NCBI GenBank assembly: GCA_028095005.1
Contig: JAMFTS010000070.1
Span: forward strand, 1-64,000
Source of the DNA: Rhynchospora pubera
Taxonomy: Eukaryota; Streptophyta; Magnoliopsida; Poales; Cyperaceae
Length of the DNA stretch: 64,000 nucleotides
Direction: 5' to 3'
A program made the translations under genes and the position numbers. The notes under the pieces were generated by a model that worked only from the letters and a program-made list of their open reading frames with translations, made no database searches and had not been told where the DNA came from. Below, piece after piece: positions 36,190-48,130 of the stretch. Numbering within the stretch: position 1 is the stretch's first letter; each line of letters opens with the position of its first letter.

Positions 36190-37420
36190 ATTATTCCTTA
36201 AATTTGATGAACTACCTATCACTTATCTAGAGTTGCCTCTTTCAATTCGTAAACCAAAGAAAATTAATTTTCAGCCTTTAATCAATGTCTTCCAGCGAAA
36301 GTTGGATGGATTGAAATCTAACTTTCTTTCCTATGGTGGGCGTCTCACGCTTGTCAAGTCTGTACTTACCGCTCTCCCACTACATTACATGCAGGTCCTC
36401 AAATTACTGTGTTGGGTTATAAAACAACTAGAAGGTATCAGACGTAGATCCTTTTCGAAAGAAAATGATAGATGTCTTGGGGGCCATTGTCTCGTTAATT
36501 GGAAGACATGTTGTCTACCCAAATCTAATGGTGGTTTGGGAATAATCATCGCCAGTTATCACTCCTCCTGAAATGGTTATGGAAACTGCTTCATGATTCA
36601 AACTCAGTTTGGATATCCACTCTGAGACTTTTATACGGAACTTCTGACAACAACATTTTACAAACTTGCGATGTTTCTTATGGTCTGGCTGACATCCTCC
36701 ATTTAACACCTTTCTTCAGTATCTCCACTGTAGCATTTAACGATAATGTAGTCTGGAGATGGACACAAAATGGACTTTTCTCTTCTGCCAGGGCTTATCA
36801 CACCCTTTCGAATACTGGTGTCCTCTCAAGGTTTTTTTTCCTTTTCTTTGGAAAATTAAAGCACCACCGAAAGTAAAAGTTTTTCTTTGGCTTTTGCTTC
36901 TGGACCGCTTACTGACTCAACAAAATCTCCTTTCGAAAGACTTGCCATCTCCTACCTCCTGCCCCAGCTGCAATACGGGTTCAATTGAATCTTCGGACCA
37001 CCTTTTCCTGCATTGTCAGTTTGCGGCTACCATTTGGACACGTATCCAATTCCATTTCAGAATTCCGAACTTGGACTTCTCTTTAGACCGCTGCAACTTC
37101 TGGCTTTCTATCAGAGGTTCAAGAATCAATAATTGGGACATTATTTGGGTTGCGGCTTCTTGGAACATTTGGAAGGCGCGTAACAAAAGGATCTTCTCCA
37201 ATTCGAACACTCTGGCCCATCTTCTACTCCGGAACATTTTATATGATATTGAAGCATGGAGTAGACATGCTTAGGATTTTCTAAATTTTCTTTTTACTTC
37301 TTAAACTAGATTTAATTTCTTTTTTTTACTTCTTTGTTTTTCTTTTTCCTTTTGTAAATAACTTTTTTTAATAAAATTTTGTCGGTGTGGTGATTGTCAC
37401 CTGACCCTCAAAAAAAAAAA
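36190..37420 (+). mobile_element. 5'-truncated L1-type LINE, 3' part
   Basis: Plus-strand frames give the region after the RT core (LPLSIRKPKK, SNFLSYGGRLTLVKSVLTAL, then LPKSNGGLGI near 36520). The C-terminal zinc-binding RVT segment follows (KIKAPPKVKVFLWLLL..., with CPSCN...DHLFLHC near 36960-37015) and then WNIWKARNKRIF. It ends with a short 3' region and a poly-A run at 37410-37420. Frameshifts and stops break it (for example near 36410 and 36570). The 5' truncation point lies in the promoter-side flank of the TAR gene. A clean TSD could not be defined. Confidence 0.88.
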
Positions 37421-37582
37421 ATGTATATATTTGTATATAAATTCATCGATCCTCTGTTTCACTTACTTTGAATTTTGCTAACCTTTGTTTGGTGAAGGAT
37501 ATTCATGGAAAGAAATATTTAAATTTTCGTCATCTGGCATGAATGCTAGATTCATTGTTTTGCTTCTCGGAAATACAAATAC

Positions 37583-37640
37583 GTTTTTTGAGGGCTTGGT
37601 GGGGACGAGCGGCCACCAGCAAAATTTAATTTATTAACGA
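37583..37640 (-). mobile_element. Very short LINE/SINE 3'-end remnant
   Basis: Read on the minus strand the piece goes from TTTTCGTTAATAAATT to CCAAGCCCTCAAAAAA. It ends in GCCCTCA plus poly-A, like the nearby LINE tail that ends TGACCCTCAAAA at 37405. It looks like a retroposon truncated to about 55 bp. The TSD is unclear. Confidence 0.4.
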
Positions 37641-38049
37641 AAAAAATTAAATACCAATACGTTCTGAAAAAGCAACTGAATTTGGGTGCAAGGAGTGATG
37701 AAGAGTGTGTTGGTCAAAAAATTGAAGGCAATCTCTACTTTGCTTCAGGTTTCTCAAACTTTGAAGTATTTGTTCTCTTGCTCCTCTCAGTGCGTGTTTA
37801 CTGGAGTTATTGTGCAATCTTCAGTTTATTTTGTTGTTTTCTGGGAGGTGGAATTGGAAATATTTTTGGTTCTCTTTGGCTCTTTGCTTTTAGGTAAGAA
37901 ACAAACAAAATTATACATTGTCTCTCTCTCTCTCTCTAGTTTTAGGTAAGAATATAACAAAATTCTATATAATATAATTTCAGGAAAATAAAATACTTAG
38001 TTGGAATCCCAAAGAAGCAAATCTAAAATTTCGGACTCGATCTATTATT

Positions 38050-38994
38050 TTTTTTTTTGGGTGATAAGGATCATCCCCGTATTTCATCATCCCAGCAATA
38101 CTTCATTAATAACAGACACGTTTTCTAAAAATGGAAAAAAATTCTCATTCCCATCCAGCGATATCCCATCCCTCTTTTACCCAGCGATATCCCTCTGTTT
38201 TTCTACCTCCTCTCACATTAACTACAACAATAACAATTACTAATACTAACTACAACAGTTAGTATCCGAACTACAACATTTACTCATATTAACTTCAACA
38301 GTTGATATCTGAGCTATAACAATCACTAATACCAACTACAGCAGTTAGTATTCGGACTACAACAATTACTCATATTAACTTCAACATTTAGTATTCGAAC
38401 TATATCAATTAATCATATTAACTTCAATAATTAGTATCCGAATTGCAACTGTTGAAGTTAATATATATAACTGTTGAAGTTAATATATATAACTGTTACA
38501 GTTATATATGCCAACTTCAACAATTTAAATATGCCAACTTCAACTATTACCTTCAACATTTAAATATGTCAATTTCAACAATTACGACATTAGTTTCAAC
38601 ATTTATGAATATTAATTTCAACGGGTTATGAAGTGTGTGAGAGGGGCAGGGGGGAAGGGGAGCGTATGCGGGAGGGGTGGGGCGGGGGAGTAGCGTACGC
38701 ATAGAAACGTGCTTTCTGAATTTTCGAAAATGGAAGAGAGAATTTCAAACACGTTTTCTAAAAATGAAAAAAAAAGAACGCGTTTTCTAAAGGATGGTGG
38801 GGATGATACAAATGCTAGGATGATACTAATCAATTCCTTTTTTTTTTAACATAAATTGGAGGTCTAAGCCATCCAACTTATTTTTAAATTAAATGTCTAT
38901 GAAAGACCCACCAGCCGGATTTCGAACCTGCGACCTTTCACTAAAGGAGTCAATGTGCATTGCTCTTTGCCACTAGACCAAGAGCTGGTTCTCT
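38050..38994 (-). mobile_element. tRNA-derived SINE, interrupted by a MITE
   Basis: Read on the minus strand from 38994, a tRNA-related head has an A box (TGGTCTAGTGG, near 38975) and a B box (GGTTCGAAATCC, near 38920). The body then leads to a poly-A tail, which is the plus-strand T run. Flanking copies of gactcgatctattatt at 38034-38049 and 38995-39010 form a perfect 16-bp TSD. The tail is split by a MULE-type MITE (38059-38837), so the SINE proper is 38838-38994 plus the T run at 38050-38058. The internal pol III promoter boxes look intact. Confidence 0.85.
38059..38837. mobile_element. 779-bp MULE-type MITE, second family member
   Basis: The ends (gggtgataaggatcatcc at the left, inverse ggaattgattagtatcatcc at the right) and the interior (aacttcaaca.tta repeats, tatataactgttgaagtt, a G-rich right part) match the element at 22471-23151. 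It is inserted in the poly-T (minus-strand poly-A) tail of a SINE, so the 9-bp target duplication is a run of T on both sides. Confidence 0.82.
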
Positions 38995-39021
38995 GACTCG
39001 ATCTATTATTATTATTACTGT

Positions 39022-39530
39022 TCTTTTTTTTTTTTGAATAAAAATTGGGTTAGGCCCTCATCTTTTCGTTAAAATTAAAGAGTACAAAGGATTAGCCAGT
39101 GGCTAATTACAAAGAAAATAAAAAGGAAACAAAAGAGAAAAAGGAAATAGAAAAGAGGAAAAAAGAAGGTGAGCCGCTAGAAAAATTGAAGAACAGTTTA
39201 GACAATAGAAATGATAGCAGGCTGCACTGGCGCACACTGAAGTGCTTGCTATTCTTGAAATACTTGATCTACCAGTAGGTTTATGGGTTGTTGTCTTCCC
39301 TAAAAAATTCTCAAACATCTCTCTCTCCACAGAACGAAGCACATGATTGCCATCAATTCCCTATGGAATTGCTGTTTGGTACCGTCTAGAATGAAGTTTG
39401 CATTACTGGTAAAAGAGAGAGGGTTGAAGGCATGGGGTGCATTACTGTTCTTGAAAATCATTGTTCTTATTTTCAGGGGTACAGGCCTAGAAGTCCACAC
39501 TTTTACGGTGTATACATTCAGCATTTAAAA
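39022..39530 (-). mobile_element. LINE 3' end, 5'-truncated
   Basis: The minus strand starts with a frame reading LMAIMCFVLWRERCLRIF near 39330, the WxxWRERNxRIF-like end of plant L1 ORF2. It passes through a 3' region ending GGGCCTAACCCAATTTT and a poly-A tail (T run 39022-39035). No RT core remains. It lies right beside the SINE. Confidence 0.65.
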
Positions 39531-39539
39531 TGCAATCAC

Positions 39540-40455
39540 ATCCTATGGTCATTGAACTTGCTGTTGAAATCGAGTAATATATAGTAAACAATAGTTTGCT
39601 TCAAAAATATCGTATGTGCTAAACTCTCAGAATAATTAAATTTTGCGGCACGATTAATAATCAGGACAACCAAAGATGGAACTCTACTTTGGTGATTCAC
39701 TTAAATCATTTGGTTTTTGTTCACCTTGTGGTATTACATCGATAATTTTGAATAAATTAGATAAAGCAAAACTCCAGCATCTGTGGAACAAGAACAAGAA
39801 GAAGATAATGAGGAAGAAATGTGGCTCTCGCCAACTAACCTTCAAACAAATGAGGAAGAAATGCAAAACATTCAGATTGCATGAGACGAACTACTATCAA
39901 ATCTGTTAAGAGTAGAAAAAAATTTCGAGACATTATTATGATGAATTCTAGCATTTTTTTCGTACTTTGTCATAAATATTATTTGAGTTTATTTAAAAAA
40001 TGATTTAAAGTTGGTTTGAAAATTTTGTTTAAAAAATACTTTATGCAGACTTTAAAGTATGCCTTCATTTGGATTGACGTCCTTTGTGCAAATATTGTAT
40101 ATGTCATTGCCTATTTCTTTAAATTCAATAGCCGATTATTTATTAGTCTGGAAAGACAACAAAATTCTCTGTTTGCTAACCTTCAATATTAGTTTCTGGA
40201 GTCGTCAAAGCAGCAATAGCCTGAATCATAGTTTCTATGCCTATCGCACACAATTTAGACTTAATGATAAATTGTTAGCAATTCTTAAAGTTAAAATACA
40301 AAAAAGCCACTCGCCGCGCTACCCCACCTAGTTTAGATTCAATCCTTATTTCATCGTAAATCTCTGTACGTGAAAATAGAAATGTAAACTACTATTTGTA
40401 TTAATAGGATTGTGTTGGCTCAATTGATGGCACACATTTTGAGTAGAACTAAATT
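39540..40455. other. Spacer without a recognised gene
   Basis: Only short, lysine-rich or hydrophobic frames occur here (for example 39676-39909). None matches a known family or shows splice or start signals. Confidence 0.4.
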
Positions 40456-40458
40456 CTA

Positions 40459-40634
40459 AGGAGGCTTCTAATTAAATATCATGATAGAAAATATATTCCA
40501 ACTATGAATGTGTTTATATAAGGAGGTTTTTAAATATCATGGTAGAAAATATATTCGAACTATGAATGTGTTTATATAAGGAGGTTTCTAAATATCATGG
40601 TAGAAAATATATTCCAACTATGAATGTGTTGGTT
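40459..40634 (+). repeat. Three-copy tandem repeat, 58-62 bp unit
   Basis: Units starting aggaggyttctaa near 40459, 40521 and 40579 each contain atcatggtagaaaatatattc and aactatgaatgtgtttatat. They lie just left of the start of block B. Confidence 0.9.
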
Positions 40635-42718
40635 GTATGTACACCTGATTTAAAATTTACATTTGGTAGGGTCGCCAGGCACCGCACAAAATTCAAATAT
40701 TACAATGAACGCACCTAGAAGAAGATATCCGATCCGAAAGATCCCACGAGATAAATACAACTAGGTGGGAGAAGGTGGCTTCGCCACCATTTGATTGCTA
40801 AACATCTACTATCAAGCCAGAAATAAAAAAGATAAAATTGGTCAATTAAATGGCACCTTGCTTGTTTTGCAAATGCTATATAAGTATATTGATGTGTTCG
40901 TGGGTTTTCATTTTCCAATTCTCATTTGAAACTGTCTATTTTGTTTTCATTTATTATATTCTTCTACAATTTTTATTTATAAACCGGTGCCTCTTTGTTT
41001 TCTGTATCTATTAAAACTGAAATAAGATGAAATTTTAAATAATGCTCTGTCTATTCGATTTCCTGTAATCAGAAGTGAATTTTAAATTAACTTCGTAGAG
41101 GCATCGTGATATCCCTTTAATAATAATCACTCACATTTTGTCCTACGTACATCTGGGACACATAATAGAACTTTTTTTTTATTATCTCTAATTAAGTTGT
41201 TTTTAACAAAGAAGAGAATTGAATATCAAATGGTACATCATTTTTTCCTATTGTTCTTACTATGTTATAGTTCAAAACATTCAAATTCTGAATGTCAAGA
41301 TCTAAAATTTTAAAAGATTCGAAATTGGAGACAAAAGAATTCGAGAAAAATGGACGTAAACCTTGTGCATATAAACATTTCCATAATTATCTTTTGCTGA
41401 AAGTTGTAAATAGCCATTACTATCTCTTTGGACCCTTAAACATTTCGAGCATATTCTTTTATACGTGATCTACAAAATGTCCATTGAGACTTATTTACAT
41501 GAATATTTTAACAATGTCTTTTACACTCTCCTTGACATCAATCTATCTTAGCCTCTTCTTTCCACCTTCACAGAAGCCCAGTACCTGATGGTGCCATAGT
41601 AACATCTCAACGTTGCTAGCGAACCAGCTGAATTGTTGTACGATATGAGCATCCAAAGGAAAAGTAATGAACAAAATGACCAGATTTAAAGCTAGGATAT
41701 TACTATGTGTCATCTCTAATGATGAAAACAACTAAACCATCTTTAATTCCCTTTGCATATATTTTTTTAATTATTAGTAAATAGTCATTGCTTATAAGCC
41801 ATCTTGTTTGACCAGATCTTTAAAGAATTTGGTTTATGTGCAATTGGCCAATTGCACTAAGTGCCTACTGTAAAATTGAAAGCTGCAACAAATGGAAACA
41901 TAAATTATTATTACAATAAAAATGATCGAACTTGGTGCAAGATGTTTTGATGAGTGAGCATAACCCCTCTTGGCATTTCACTTGTACCACTGGTATACGT
42001 CAGAGTTGCCACACATTAGGTTTTATGGGCTCAAATTCTAACTTTTGCCTATTTATGAGGAAAAAATTATTTTTGATTTAAAAAATGGTTGCAATTAATT
42101 ATAGTAATATGGATTTATTAAAAGCATTAAAAAACATAAGAAAGAAATCAAGTAATGCAAAAGATAAAAATAGTACCTTCTTCCAAAAACTTTACCAGAA
42201 AATAGCCCTCTCTCTCAAAAGTTGTATTATTTCATTGTACTTATAAAAAGATATATTCGTCATAGCAACACTTTCACTTCCATTTAGTTTATCACCACAA
42301 AGCAAAATTACATATCTAACATTAACTCTTCGAATAAGTGAATCAACTAGCGTTTTAATAAATTTTAGATTGTCTACTATAAGACCTACACTGTAATTAT
42401 AGGAGAAACCATAATAAGTAAGCAAAAAATGATAAAGAAGTGCTCTTATCCCCGAAAGGAAAAACTATTTTAAATAACATAATTTTAAGAACCCAATAAT
42501 AGTCAGGAAAGGTTATTAATAGCCTCCCAAGTCACATACAACTACATTAAGAAAAACAAAAATGAGAAACAAAAAAACCCCTTCAATCAGCACACACTAC
42601 TTGATCTGATGTTAGTACAACAATATCATTTTATCCAAAGGTAAGTACCTTTCTGAATGTATATATATTTGGAATAATTCTTCGTCAGTTGATCTCGCAC
42701 CTCATACCACATTTATGG

Positions 42719-42819
42719 GTGCGTTTGGATCATTGGAAGAAAGAAGAAGAAGAAGGAAGAAGAAGAAAAAAAATTATAAATAATCCAAACTCTTCACAAA
42801 GACAATTATCCAAACGCAC
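42719..42819. mobile_element. 101-bp MITE at the Gypsy insertion junction
   Basis: A perfect 12-bp inverted repeat (gtgcgtttggat...atccaaacgcac) encloses a purine-rich interior and aatccaaactcttcacaaa, which is shared with the 15434 MITE. atgg precedes and follows it. Block A has an uninterrupted tttatggcaag here. Confidence 0.8.
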
Positions 42820-42841
42820 ATGGCAACCGTCCGGATGGTGG

Positions 42842-42974
42842 GACGGACCGTTCTGGACTAGGAGGATAGAGGGGTATTGGTTTGGGACGGGGTGGTCTGG
42901 GAGTGGGACGTAGGCTTTATGGCAGGGTTTGGTGATTGGGGCGGGTCGTTCCAGAAGTCGGACGGTCCGTTCCA
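42842..42974. repeat. CGG-N-CCG palindromes, element 1 left end
   Basis: Copies are gggacggaccgttct near 42842, a degenerate gggacggggtggtct near 42887, ggggcgggtcgttcc near 42938 and cggacggtccgttcc near 42959. The last two are 21 bp apart. Confidence 0.85.
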
Positions 42975-43069
42975 ATTTAGGTTTGGGCAGAAAAATGGTT
43001 AAGTACCAGACATGGTTTCCGTCGATTTTTTCGATTTGAGTTTGGTACTGGGTTTTGGTGCAGTTGCAA

Positions 43070-43765
43070 TCAGTTTGTCTCATGGATGAATTGAGAAAAG
43101 ATAGGATTTGATTTTACCGGAAAATTTTGAAGGAATGGCGGCGGAGGCGCGACGGCAGCGGTGGTGGTGGCGGATTCCGGTGAAATCGGTAGGTTGCGGC
43201 GAAATGGAGAGGAGGGAGGCGAAGTGGAGACAGAGGAGAGGCGAGAGTGACTGATGCGCGGCGAATTCGTCGGCGGATGCGGCGGCGACGGCGGATCTGT
43301 CGATGGGGAGCGGCGCGGCAGCGACGGAGGGCTGCGGCAGAGAGAGTAGAGCGAGAGAGAGTGGTTGAGTGAGAGGAGAGGGGTAGGGTTCCGGCGAGGC
43401 GTCGGCGGCGGCGTCTCGTCGGAGTTTCGGGGGCAGAGGGAGGAGGGGTCGGGTGAGAGGGAGAGGGGTGGCTGGGTTTGGAAATAGAGAGAAAGAGAGA
43501 GAGAAAGGTGGGATCGTGGGTTAATGGGTTTAATGGGTTTAATGGGTAATGGGTAGTTACACGCGAAAAGCCACGCGTAACGGTTATTTTTCGAAATGGG
43601 GCGGACCGTTCCATGGTTGGGGCGGGCCGTTCCACTGGTTGAGTCCACATGCTCAATTGCATGGCCGTCCCACTCCGTCCTGGACCAAACCTGGCCGTTC
43701 CAATGATTGGGACGGGCCGTTCTGATATTGGGGCGGTCCGTTCCAATCATGTTTTTCTCTCCCAA
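43070..43765 (-). other. GC-rich 3' region of Gypsy element 1
   Basis: Two overlapping minus-strand frames stay open (231 and 210 codons). Their peptides are low-complexity Pro/Ser/Arg strings with no domain. Composition differs sharply from the AT-rich surroundings and resembles a plant gene 5' leader/first exon (CT-rich then CGG-rich). It may be a captured host fragment within the element's 3' region. Coding function is not supported. Confidence 0.4.
43598..43745. repeat. CGG-N-CCG palindrome pairs, element 1 3' region
   Basis: Pairs are centred at 43605/43626 and 43716/43737, both 21 bp apart. Half-sites lie near 43665 and 43695. Each unit is a GGGRCGGNCCGTTCC-type 15-mer. Confidence 0.9.
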
Positions 43766-43971
43766 GCTTGTCTTTCTTAGTCTTTCCTCAGTTTCTCGTT
43801 GGTTTCTTCACGTTTTCCTCCTGAAAGTAATCAACCACATCACAAATTAAGCCAAGTATTCTGGTTATTTAGCCTACTCCTAATTTTTTTTTATTTTTGT
43901 TGATTTTTTTATTTTTATTTTGTTTTTAGAATTTTTTAACACAAAATAAACTAAATGTAAAAAACTGAACC

Positions 43972-44002
43972 CTTGGGTTGCCTCCCAAGAAGCGCTTGTT
44001 TA
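43972..44002 (-). promoter_or_regulatory. Conserved post-pol hairpin segment, element 1
   Basis: CTTGGGTTGCCTCCCAAG is a perfect 6-bp-stem hairpin followed by aagcgcttgttta. The same segment follows the pol region of element 2 at 56324-56341. It is a recurring landmark downstream of pol in plant Athila/Tat elements. Its role is not known to me. Confidence 0.6.
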
Positions 44003-44027
44003 AGGTCTCAAGCTCGACCCCTGATGT

Positions 44028-44264
44028 TTACGTCTCTGCGGGTGAGGGGTTAGTCAAAAAGTGCACTTCTCCTCCTTCTGTACTAGCGTTAGGATTGACG
44101 TAGATCTTGAGCCTTTGCCCATTCACCTTGAAGGTCTCATCTCCTTCTTTGTAGATGTCAACAGCTCCAAATGGATAGACTTTCCTCACAACGTAAGGGC
44201 CTGTCCATCTAGACCGGAGTTTGCCAGGGAATAGTCTCAACCTAGAATTGAACAGAAGCACCAA
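44028..44264 (-). pseudogene. Integrase C-terminal end of Gypsy element 1
   Basis: The frame continues the polyprotein after an in-frame TAG at 44307-44309. It contains LVLLFNSRLRLFPGKLRSRW and GPYVVRKVYPFGAVDI, the GPF/Y-type SH3-like module at the end of Gypsy integrases, and finishes at SPAET-stop at 44028. Because of the TAG it would not be translated as part of the polyprotein. Confidence 0.85.
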
Positions 44265-44306
44265 ATCCCCTGCTTCAAAGGATCTCCTTTGGATATGCTT
44301 GCCATG

Positions 44307-46232
44307 CTAGAGCTTCGTTTTCTCCTTGTAGATCCTGGCATTGTCATATGCATTTAACCTTATTTCCTCCAGCTCGTGCAACTCCAGAATCCTCTTCTCT
44401 CCAGCTGATTTATAATCCATGTTGAGTGCTCTAACTGCCCAATATGCCTTGTGTTCCAATTCCAGTGTCAAATGGCATGCTTTTCCATAAATCAGCTTGA
44501 ATGGGCTCATGCCTATAGGAGTCTTGAAAGCTGTCCTATATGCCCATAAGGCGTCATCCAATTTTAATGCCCAATCCTTTCTTGTACTGCTTACTGTTTT
44601 CTGCAGGATATTCTTTATTTCTCGGTTTGATATTTCAGCTTGGCCACTAGTTTGCGGATGGTAAGGGGTTGCCACCTTGTGTCTCACTCCATACTTCTTT
44701 AAAAGATTCTCAAATTGTTTGTTAATGAAGTGTTTGCCCCCGTCACTAATGACTGTCCTTGGAATTCCAAACCGTGGGAATATGACCTTGGTGAAAAGCT
44801 TTTTGACTGTTGCTGAATCTGCATGCTTGCTCGGTATAGCTTCCACCCATTTGGACACGTAATCAACTGCCACAAGAATATACTCATAGCCGCATGAAGA
44901 AGGAAACGGTCCCATAAAGTCAATTTCCCAAACATCGAAGATATCAACCTCTAGAATAGGATTCTGAGGCATCTCTTGGCGTCTTGAAATGTTGCCTATC
45001 CTTTGACATTGATCGCAAGAAGAGATAAATTTTCTTGCGTCTTTGAAAAGCGTGGGCCAGAAAAATCCAGATTGCAGAACCTTGGCCACGGTCTTAGATA
45101 CTGAGGCATGTCCTCCGTAAGCTGATGCGTGACAATTGTGCAGGATTTGCTCGATTTCGCTCTCCGGTACACATCTTCTGAACATTCCATCAATTCCAAA
45201 CTTCCACAGGAAAGGGTCCTCCCAGAAGTAGTATTTAGCATCGGCTATGAATCGTTTATTCTGCTGGAAGGACATCTGATAAGGCATAATTCTGATCGCT
45301 AGATAGTTCGCAAAGTCAGCATACCATGGAGTCGCCTGAGTTGGGGCGGACCGTTCCAGATTGGGGCGGGCCGTTCCAATTGTATCACCTGGCTCAGACT
45401 GGGCCGTTCTGGCTGGGACGGTTGTCCTGACATCCTTTGCTGTGGTTGGGACGGGCCGTTCCATGCTAGGGCGGTCCGTTCCAGACTGGATTGAGTACAA
45501 ATGTTCGTCTGGAAATGAATCGTTGATTGGCAGTGTCTCGGATTTGATGCCTTCTGCTTTGATCTTGGATAAATGGTCAGCAACACTGTTCTCTGTACCT
45601 TTTTTGTCACGGATCTCAAGATCGAATTCCTGAAGCAAGAGAACCCACCGGATGAGTCTTGGCTTGGCGTCTTTCTTCGAGAGTAGGTACTTGAGTGCTG
45701 AATGATCGGTGTAGACTATAACCTTTGAACCGATCAGGTAGGATCTGAACTTATCTAAGGCAAAGACTACTGCAAGAAGCTCCTTTTCTGTTGTGGTGTA
45801 GTTGATTTGGGCTTCATCTAACACCTTACTTGCGTAGTAGATGGCATATGGTTTCTTATCCTTTTGTTGTCCGAGTACTGCTCCAACTGCATAATCACTG
45901 GCATCACACATCAATTCGAACGGTTCATCCCAATTCGGAGGTTGCAAGATCGGGGCTGTCACGAGTGCCTTCTTCAATCTGTCAAATGCATCAACACAAC
46001 TTTTATCAAAGATAAATTCTGCATCTTTCATAGTCAAGTTTGTTAAAGGCTTAGCAATTTTAGAGAAATCCTTGATGAAACGCCTGTAGAAACCGGCATG
46101 ACCAAGGAAACTCCGAACATCCTTTACACAGGTTGGCTCCGTGAGCTTCTCAATCACTTCCACCTTGGCCTGATCAACTTTAATTCCTTGTTCCGAGATT
46201 ATGTGGCCCAAAACGACTCCTTCTTGCACCAT
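44307..46232 (-). pseudogene. Gypsy element 1 pol: RT end, RNase H, integrase
   Basis: A 641-codon frame continues from the gag-PR-RT frame after a one-base frameshift near 46230. In order it holds the RT connection (GHIISEQGIKVD, FLGHAGFYRRFI), RNase H (FELMCDASDYAVGAVLG, TTEKELLAVVFA, YTDHSALKYLL), and a linker with two palindrome-coded peptides (GTDRPSMERPVP and GTARPNLERSAP). Integrase follows with zinc finger H-H-C-C (GGHASVSKT, SSCDQCQR) and a DDE core (WEIDFMGPF, VISDGGKHF, NREIK). It ends at a TAG at 44307, where the C-terminal module would follow. With only one stop and one frameshift over 5.6 kb, the copy is young. Confidence 0.92.
45343..45486. repeat. Palindrome pairs inside pol linker, element 1
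   Basis: Pairs are centred at 45350/45370 and 45455/45475, both 20 bp apart, with degenerate copies near 45405. They lie between RNase H and integrase and encode GTARPNLERSAP and GTDRPSMERPVP on the minus strand. Confidence 0.9.
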
Positions 46233-47112
46233 GAAAATGACACTTCTCCCAATTCAAGACTAGGTTAACTTCTTCACATCTCTGCAATACCTTTTTCAAG
46301 TTAGCTAGACAGTGATCGAAAGATGTACCATAAATAGAAAAATCATCCATGAAAACCTCCATGTCTTTTTCTATAAAATAAGAGAAAATAGCCATCATGG
46401 CTCTTTGAAATGTTGCTGGTGCATTACACAAACCAAATGGCATCCTACGGTATGCATAGGTCCCATATGGGCATGTAAAGGTAGTTTTTTCCTGGTCTAG
46501 GGGGTGAATTGGTATTTGAAAGAAACCAGAATAACCATCTAGATAGCAAAAGAAAGAATGCTTAGCCAAGCGTTGGAGTAGCTGGTCAACAAATGGCAAA
46601 GGAAAGTGGTCCTTTCGGGTAGCTGCATTCAGCTTGCGATAGTCCACACACATTCTCCATCTTGTGACGATTCTTGTTTGGATCAGCTGGCCTTCGTCAT
46701 TCTTCATCACGGTTGTGCCTCCCTTCTTTGGAACAACATGAATGGGACTAACCCATTTGCTGTCTGAGATGGGGTAAATGATCCTTGCCTCTAGAAGTTT
46801 ATGGATTTCTTTCCTCACAACTTCACTCATGTTCGGTTTGAGTCTCCTTTGGTGCTCCACAGTTGGTTTGGAGTCTTCTTCAAGAAGGATCTGATGGGTG
46901 CAGATCGAGGGGTCGATACCTTTCAGATCCTCAATCGAGTATCCGATTGCTTTCTGATGAATCCTCAGCTCCTTTAGTAGCTTTGTTGTTTGATCTGCAT
47001 CAAGATTGGCATTAACAATAACAGGAAAGGTCTGATCTGGGCCCAAGAATTCATACCTGAGATTGTCTGGCAGAGCCTTCAATTCTGGCCTGGATTTCGC
47101 ATCATCTGAATT

Positions 47113-47147
47113 GGGGCGGGCCGTTCCAATCTGGGGCGGTGCGTCCT
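47113..47147. repeat. Palindrome pair before RT, element 1
   Basis: ggggcgggccgttcc and ggggcggtgcgtcct are centred at 47120 and 47140 (20 bp). They encode the APPQIGTARPN part of the protease-RT linker. A related single site is near 47226. Confidence 0.85.
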
Positions 47148-48130
47148 GATGGGTGTCCAGGCTGAGAATTTGTTGGATTTCAGCTGGAGATCGAAGCTTC
47201 ATGACGGCTTGATCCGCCCTGATCTGGGGCTGTCCGTTCTGTTCCTCTCTGGCAGCCAAGTATTCAACCATTTGGAGAATTTCGTTCAATATTAGGTCTG
47301 CCTCCTCCTCTTCAGGTGTGGCCGAGAAGGAATGGTATGCCTGAACAACACGTGTGTTGAAGGATTCTTCAACAATGGCTTCCAATGATTCCACCATAAA
47401 GATTGAGTCAATATGGTCAGGCATCTTCATGGCTTTCTCTACATCAAACTCCACTTTTTCATCTCCAACCTCTAGGATCATCTTGCCGGTCTTGCAGTTG
47501 ATGAATACTCCGGCTGTGGTGAGGAAGGGGCGACCAAGGATGACTGGAACATCTGGATCTTCTTCCATATCCTCAACCACAAAGTCACAAGGCACAATCA
47601 AATCGCCAACTTGGACTGGCACATCGATTGCTATCCCCAACGGCAGTCTAATTGATCCATCAACAAGCTTCAGAGTCATGCGAGTCGGGCTCAGCTCCCC
47701 CATTCCTATCTGATTGTAGACTGTCTCGGGAATGAGACTAACGCTTGCTCTGAGGTCCAGCAAGGCTTTCTTCTCTTCTGCATTCCCGATTTTACACGGG
47801 ATCGTGAACTTGCATGGATCTTTCATTTTGACCGGCATCTTCTTTGTGATCAGGGCGCTGCATTCTCCGGTCAAGGCCATGGTCCCGCACTCCTCCAGGT
47901 TTTTCTTGTTGGAAAGGAGGTCCTTCAAGAATTTAGCATAAGATGGCATTCTGGTTAGGAGATCGGTGAAGGGAATCGAGATCTTGATTTGCCGTAGAAT
48001 ATACAAGAACTTCTCGTACGCCCTATCCTTCCTGGCCTTGGCGAGTCTCTGCGGATATGGAACCTCAATAGCTCTGTTAGAAGGAGAGACGGCCCTCGGG
48101 ACTTGCATGCTTGTGGCAGTCGAGGTGTTT

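Noticed and set aside
37682..37949. Overlapping hydrophobic frames as a small membrane protein
   Set aside because: They have a plausible donor site but no recognised family, no supporting second exon and no conserved start.
43070..43765. Two long minus-strand frames as a host gene
   Set aside because: The peptides are low-complexity Pro/Ser/Arg, the region lies inside the Gypsy 3' region, and the palindromic repeats run into it.
42824..43970. Left end of Gypsy element 1 as its 3' LTR
   Set aside because: It shares no extended sequence with the 5' LTR at 50042-51710 apart from the dispersed palindromes, and no polypurine tract precedes it.
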